Assembly (NCBI GenBank): GCA_019752045.1
Contig: JAIEMP010000015.1
Span: 62,001-126,000, forward strand
From: Chitinophagaceae bacterium
Lineage (GTDB): Bacteria > Bacteroidota > Bacteroidia > Chitinophagales > Chitinophagaceae
Reading direction: 5' to 3'
DNA length: 64,000 bases
Position 1 is the first letter of the stretch, and the number at the start of each line of letters is the position of its first letter. The notes beneath the pieces are model-generated. The model was given only the letters and a program-made list of their open reading frames with translations. It had not been told where the DNA came from and did no database searches. Shown piece by piece: positions 61,701-64,000 of this stretch. The position numbers and the translations under genes are program-made.

Positions 61701-62393
61701 ATTGTGGCATGTGAAGAATGGACCTTAACCGAAAAGCTGGATCATGAAAAAGAAATTACCGGAATCTATATCAGCGGACACCCGTTGGATCATTTCAGAT
61801 TTGAATTAACGCATTATCGTATTACTCCTCTTTCTGAATTCAATGAGTTTAAAGAAGCCATACTGCTTCATCCAAATCCCTTTCAACAGTTTCGTTTGGC
61901 AGGATTGGTAACAACGCATAATCAACGTGTAACCAAAACAGGAAAACAATTTGGCATTTGTTCAATAGAAGATTACGGAGGTAATACTGAGTTTGCGTTG
62001 TTTGGGGAAGACTATGTAAAATTTAAAGATCATTTTACACCCGGTTCTGTTGTATATATCACCGGTGCATTTAAAACACGTTGGAACAAAGCCGATGATT
62101 TTGAATTCAAGGTCAACCAAGTATTGTTGCTTGAAACGGTTAAACGTAATATGACCAAACAAGTAATCGTAGATGTTGAGCCTCGTTTCTTAACAGAGGA
62201 TATGCTGAACTTTATAGAAAAAAATATAAAACAGCACCCCGGTAAGAGCAGTTTAAAATTTAATCTGTATGAACCGAAAGAAAACTGGAAGATTGGGATC
62301 TACACCGCCGAAAAAGGTTTTGAATTAAATGATGAAATGACGGAGTTTTTATTAAACAGTCCGGAACTGAGCGTAAACGTTTTAACAGCTTAA
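58761..62393 (+). CDS. dnaE: DNA polymerase III subunit alpha
   Basis: DnaE is the replicative polymerase. The 1210 residues open with the PHP domain (HLHVHTQYSLLDGAASI, then ITDHGNMFGAFQF). The palm has the catalytic PDIDTDFDDEGRQ (near residue 426), and the finger region has GPGRGSAAGSVVAYCIGI. A helix-hairpin-helix region and an OB domain follow near the C-terminus (LAGLVTTHNQRVTKTGKQF). This is the DnaE1 type, with a complete sequence. The HMA-AraC gene starts three bases after its stop. Confidence 0.98.
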   Translation: MTRFSHLHVHTQYSLLDGAASISALYDKAIKDEMPALAITDHGNMFGAFQFVAQAYKNTNADGSLKVKPIVGCEFYLTENRHIKTFSKEQKDRRFHQVLLAKNEQGYKNLVKLTSLGFIEGMYSKYPRIDKELIHKYHEGLIATTCCLGAMVPQMILTKGEEEAENEFKWWLNIFQKDYYVEIQRHGMAEQDKVNAVLLKFAKKYNVKVIASNDSHYVDQTDFNAHDILLCINTGEKQSTPAFREFSDDDISVKNKRFAFPNDQFYFKTSGEMKQLFEDLPEAIDNTNEIVDKVDVLNLKKDILLPAFPIPKEFQVHTDANLNQWEYLKHITYLGAKERYHEIGEEVRERIDFELFTIKTMGFAGYFLIVSDFIKAGREMGVFVGPGRGSAAGSVVAYCIGITNIDPIKYNLLFERFLNPDRKSMPDIDTDFDDEGRQKVIDYVVDKYGKAQVAQIITYGTMAAKSSIADVARVMDLPLAESRALSKLVPERPGVSLKRVLHAPLTGDKSLAEKEGLGPDEMETVKKIRQVYNGDDLPARILHEAEILEGSVRNTGIHAAGIIIAPRDLTDLIPVCTSKESELWLTQIEGSVIEEAGVIKMDFLGLKTLSILKNALQLIKQNHGVEIDIDNIPLDDAKTFELYQHGATIGTFQFESVGMQKYLRELKADQFGDLIAMNALYRPGPIAYIPNFIDRKHGKEAITYDLPEMEEYLDETYGITVYQEQVMLLSQKLGGFGKGDADVLRKAMGKKDRKTLDKMKGKFIEGATTKGHPADKLEKIWTDWEAFAQYAFNKSHSTCYALVAYQTAYLKAHYPGEYMSAVLNNAGAIEKITFFMEECKRMGIKVLGPDINESQNGFAVNKAGEIRFGLGGLKGVGEAAIESIIEERNKRGPYKDVFDFIKRINQRTVNKKSLESLVYGGAFDCFTAYHRAQYFHVMPGDTVNTLERIINFGNRFQANVQSNTNTLFGESMMMEIPTPKIVACEEWTLTEKLDHEKEITGIYISGHPLDHFRFELTHYRITPLSEFNEFKEAILLHPNPFQQFRLAGLVTTHNQRVTKTGKQFGICSIEDYGGNTEFALFGEDYVKFKDHFTPGSVVYITGAFKTRWNKADDFEFKVNQVLLLETVKRNMTKQVIVDVEPRFLTEDMLNFIEKNIKQHPGKSSLKFNLYEPKENWKIGIYTAEKGFELNDEMTEFLLNSPELSVNVLTA

Positions 62394-62396
62394 TAC

Positions 62397-62957
62397 ATGA
62401 AACTTTACATCCGCAATATGGTTTGCAGCCGCTGCATCATGGTAGTAAAAGCCGAACTTGAAAAAACAGGCATACAACCGTTGCATATTGAGCTGGGTGA
62501 AGTGGAACTGAAAAAAGAGCTATCTCCAAAACAACTGCAGCAATTCAGCCATACCATTAAACAACTCGGATTTGAATTGATTGATGACCGCAAAAGCAAG
62601 ATCATCGACAAAATTAAAACCATCATCATTGAATTAGTTCATCATAACAAAGAAGAGCTCAACGAAAATCTCTCGGCTCATCTTTCTGCAAAACTTCATC
62701 ACGACTACAGCTACCTCAGCAATCTGTTCTCCGAAGTGGAAGGCACTACAATCGAGAAATACTACATCGCTCAAAAAATTGAAAAAGTAAAAGAGCTGTT
62801 GATGTATGATGAATTATCACTGTCGCAAATTGCATTTGATCTGGGTTACAGCAGTGTGGCGCATCTGTCAAGTCAGTTTAAAAAACAAACAGGCCTTACT
62901 CCTACTTTTTTTAAATCACTCAAAGAAAATAAACGCAGGAATATAGAAGAACTATAA
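62397..62957 (+). CDS. AraC-type regulator with HMA-like CxxC N-terminus
   Basis: The first 65 residues look like a heavy-metal-associated domain: MKLYIRNMVCSRCIMVVKAELE contains the CxxC site, and the strand/helix order fits. The C-terminal half is an AraC-type HTH (AHLSAKLHHDYSYLSNLFSEVEGTT, in parts, then LSLSQIAFDLGYSSVAHLSSQFKKQTG). The protein is short for an AraC regulator (186). It may sense a soft metal through the Cys pair and activate the genes that follow. The next gene also has an HMA domain. It lies three bases after dnaE, which is unusual for a regulator. Confidence 0.85.
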   Translation: MKLYIRNMVCSRCIMVVKAELEKTGIQPLHIELGEVELKKELSPKQLQQFSHTIKQLGFELIDDRKSKIIDKIKTIIIELVHHNKEELNENLSAHLSAKLHHDYSYLSNLFSEVEGTTIEKYYIAQKIEKVKELLMYDELSLSQIAFDLGYSSVAHLSSQFKKQTGLTPTFFKSLKENKRRNIEEL

Positions 62958-62965
62958 ATAGTATA

Positions 62966-63017
62966 AATCGAATCCACGATTCTATAACAGCGCCTGCTCC
63001 GTGTCGCAATAGCTTTG
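62966..63017 (+). promoter_or_regulatory. Promoter of the HMA-MauE gene with upstream dyad
   Basis: TAGCTTTG (63010-63017) matches TAnnTTTG exactly, with no good -33 element, as expected for an activated promoter. AATCG-N6-CGATT (62966-62981) lies about 35 bases upstream and is a candidate site for the regulator before it. Confidence 0.45.
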
Positions 63018-63033
63018 TACAAACAAAATTGCT

Positions 63034-63753
63034 ATGACACACAATTACAACCTCACCGGCATGACCTGCAGCAGTTGCGAAGCCAAAGTAAAAAGCAACC
63101 TCCTTTCTGTTCCAGATGTTTTATCAGTAGAAGTTTCAAAAGATACCAACACGGCCACCATCGAAATGCAGAAACATATTTCGCTCAGTACATTTCAAAC
63201 AGCATTGGGTGGCATCGACAGTAAATATCAAATAGCTGCTACTGAACATAACGAAACAGCAGAACAAACAAAAAGCTGGCTGGCCACTTACAAACCCATC
63301 CTGCTCATATTTGGCTACATCACTTTATTAAGTGTTTTACTATCATGGACAGGAAACAATATTGACAGTATGCAATTCATGCGTGTTTTCATGAGCGGCT
63401 TCTTTTTGATTTTTTCCTTTTTTAAATTGTTAGACTTAGAGGGTTTTGCCGACAGCTACTCCATGTACGACATCATTGCTAAACGATTCCGTAGCTGGGG
63501 TTATATCTATCCATTTATTGAGCTGGCGCTGGGTATTGCTTTTGCTGTTCATTTCAACCCTGTTCTTACAAACTGGATCACCCTTGCTGTAATGGGTGTA
63601 AGTATTATCGGGGTGCTGCAAAGTGTACTCAACAAACGGAAGATTCGTTGCGCCTGTCTGGGTGCGGTATTTAACTTACCCATGACCACGGTCACTATTA
63701 TTGAAGACGGACTGATGATAATCATGAGTATTGCAATGTTGTTTCTGATATAA
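63034..63753 (+). CDS. HMA domain-MauE-like membrane protein
   Basis: The N-terminal HMA domain (residues 1-65) has the canonical MTCSSCEAKVKSNLL. It is followed by a membrane domain of four or five helices (about residues 85-239: LLIFGYITLLSVLLSW, FFLIFSFFKLLDLEGFADSY), with a Cys pair (RCACLG) near residue 205, as in MauE/DoxX-like proteins. It may take metal from a partner and pass it, or control redox, in the inner membrane. The three-gene order HMA-AraC, HMA-MauE, HYC_CC_PP suggests metal handling. Confidence 0.85.
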   Translation: MTHNYNLTGMTCSSCEAKVKSNLLSVPDVLSVEVSKDTNTATIEMQKHISLSTFQTALGGIDSKYQIAATEHNETAEQTKSWLATYKPILLIFGYITLLSVLLSWTGNNIDSMQFMRVFMSGFFLIFSFFKLLDLEGFADSYSMYDIIAKRFRSWGYIYPFIELALGIAFAVHFNPVLTNWITLAVMGVSIIGVLQSVLNKRKIRCACLGAVFNLPMTTVTIIEDGLMIIMSIAMLFLI

Positions 63754-63776
63754 ACTGTTTAACTTTATTCAGCGTA

Positions 63777-64000
63777 ATGAAAAAGCTCATAGCAGCCATA
63801 TTATCTTTTCTCTACATCAGCACCTCCAGCGGAGCCACGTTGCAAATGCATTATTGCATGGATCAACTGGTAAATTGGAGTATTGGCGATAACGATGAAA
63901 AGAATACCTGTACTAATTGCGGCATGGAAAAAAACGGCCAGGGCAAAAATGATTGTTGCAAGGATGAACAGAAGCAATTAAAGATTGAAAAGGATCAGAA
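63777..64000 (+). CDS. HYC_CC_PP family protein, 3' end cut by the window
   Basis: The gene begins at ATG 63777 and continues past 64000. A signal peptide (MKKLIAAILSFLYISTSSG) leads to the family signature MHYCMDQLVNWS, then CTNCGMEK and DCCKDE. The His-Tyr-Cys motif and the two CxxC-type sites name the family. The Cys and His content points to metal binding outside the cytoplasm. It follows the HMA-MauE gene by 23 bases. It is too short for the ORF track because the window ends. Confidence 0.85.
   Translation, partial: MKKLIAAILSFLYISTSSGATLQMHYCMDQLVNWSIGDNDEKNTCTNCGMEKNGQGKNDCCKDEQKQLKIEKDQ

Overview
The window is a stretch of chromosome from a Bacteroidota bacterium, most likely order Chitinophagales (family Chitinophagaceae). 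The evidence is a PorP/SprF gene beside a giant PKD protein with a type IX secretion (T9SS) type B C-terminal signal, DUF4382, WbqC, CtlX and HYC_CC_PP family proteins, Bacteroidota-type promoters (TAnnTTTG at -7, TTTG near -33), almost no Shine-Dalgarno sequences, and many short intergenic palindromes. Composition is moderately AT-rich. I see no rRNA, tRNA, CRISPR array, prophage, integrase or transposase.

Layout. 1-5.5 kb: the end of an OstA-like LPS-transport gene, nhaA, a small outer-membrane-type protein, the NAD(P)HX repair enzyme Nnr and a WYL regulator. 5.5-9.6 kb: a minus-strand accessory block of short, mostly unrecognised genes, including a divergent uracil-DNA-glycosylase-fold protein next to a small Cys-rich protein, and two REP-like palindrome clusters. 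9.9-13.9 kb: a membrane pyrophosphatase with an extra C-terminal domain, a DUF4382 lipoprotein and a BlaI-type repressor with a probable self-operator. 13.9-20.2 kb: PorP/SprF and its probable 1723-residue T9SS client. 20.2-29.8 kb: housekeeping genes (WbqC, pyrE, Nudix, thioesterase, coaD, APC permease, smc). 29.8-33.3 kb: a palindrome array, a CrtA-like monooxygenase, and a two-gene accessory unit (an HTH-ImmA/IrrE metallopeptidase plus an unknown basic protein) with a well-formed self-regulatory promoter, followed by a 19-bp inverted repeat. 33.3-39.6 kb: an RluE-like pseudouridine synthase, two guanidino-modifying enzymes (ADI-like and CtlX), CHAD, GT2 and an RmlD-like reductase. 39.7-45 kb: prolyl oligopeptidase, pfkA, a four-helix-bundle protein and pyk. 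45-49.3 kb: the 5-oxoprolinase set pxpB-pxpC-pxpA with an NRAMP-fold transporter that lacks the metal-site motifs, then a 2H phosphoesterase. 49.4-58.6 kb: CocE-type hydrolase, a PIN toxin-antitoxin pair, a GH20 hexosaminidase, two tandem TlpA-like proteins behind hisF-hisIE, and an NlpC/P60 lipoprotein. 58.7-64 kb: dnaE, then a metal cluster (AraC-type regulator with a CxxC HMA-like N-terminus, HMA-MauE membrane protein, HYC_CC_PP protein cut by the window end).

How genes work together. PfkA and Pyk are two key glycolytic steps, and HppA can use biosynthetic pyrophosphate for ion pumping. PxpABC hydrolyse 5-oxoproline to glutamate, and the linked transporter is a candidate for its uptake. 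The 3' metal cluster looks like copper or other soft-metal sensing and handling. The most novel-looking items are the NRAMP-like protein without a metal site, the HMA-AraC sensor with its neighbours, the glycosylase-like accessory cluster, the HTH-metallopeptidase unit with its operators, and the dense and varied intergenic palindromes. All functions are inferred from reading the sequence; no database search was run.
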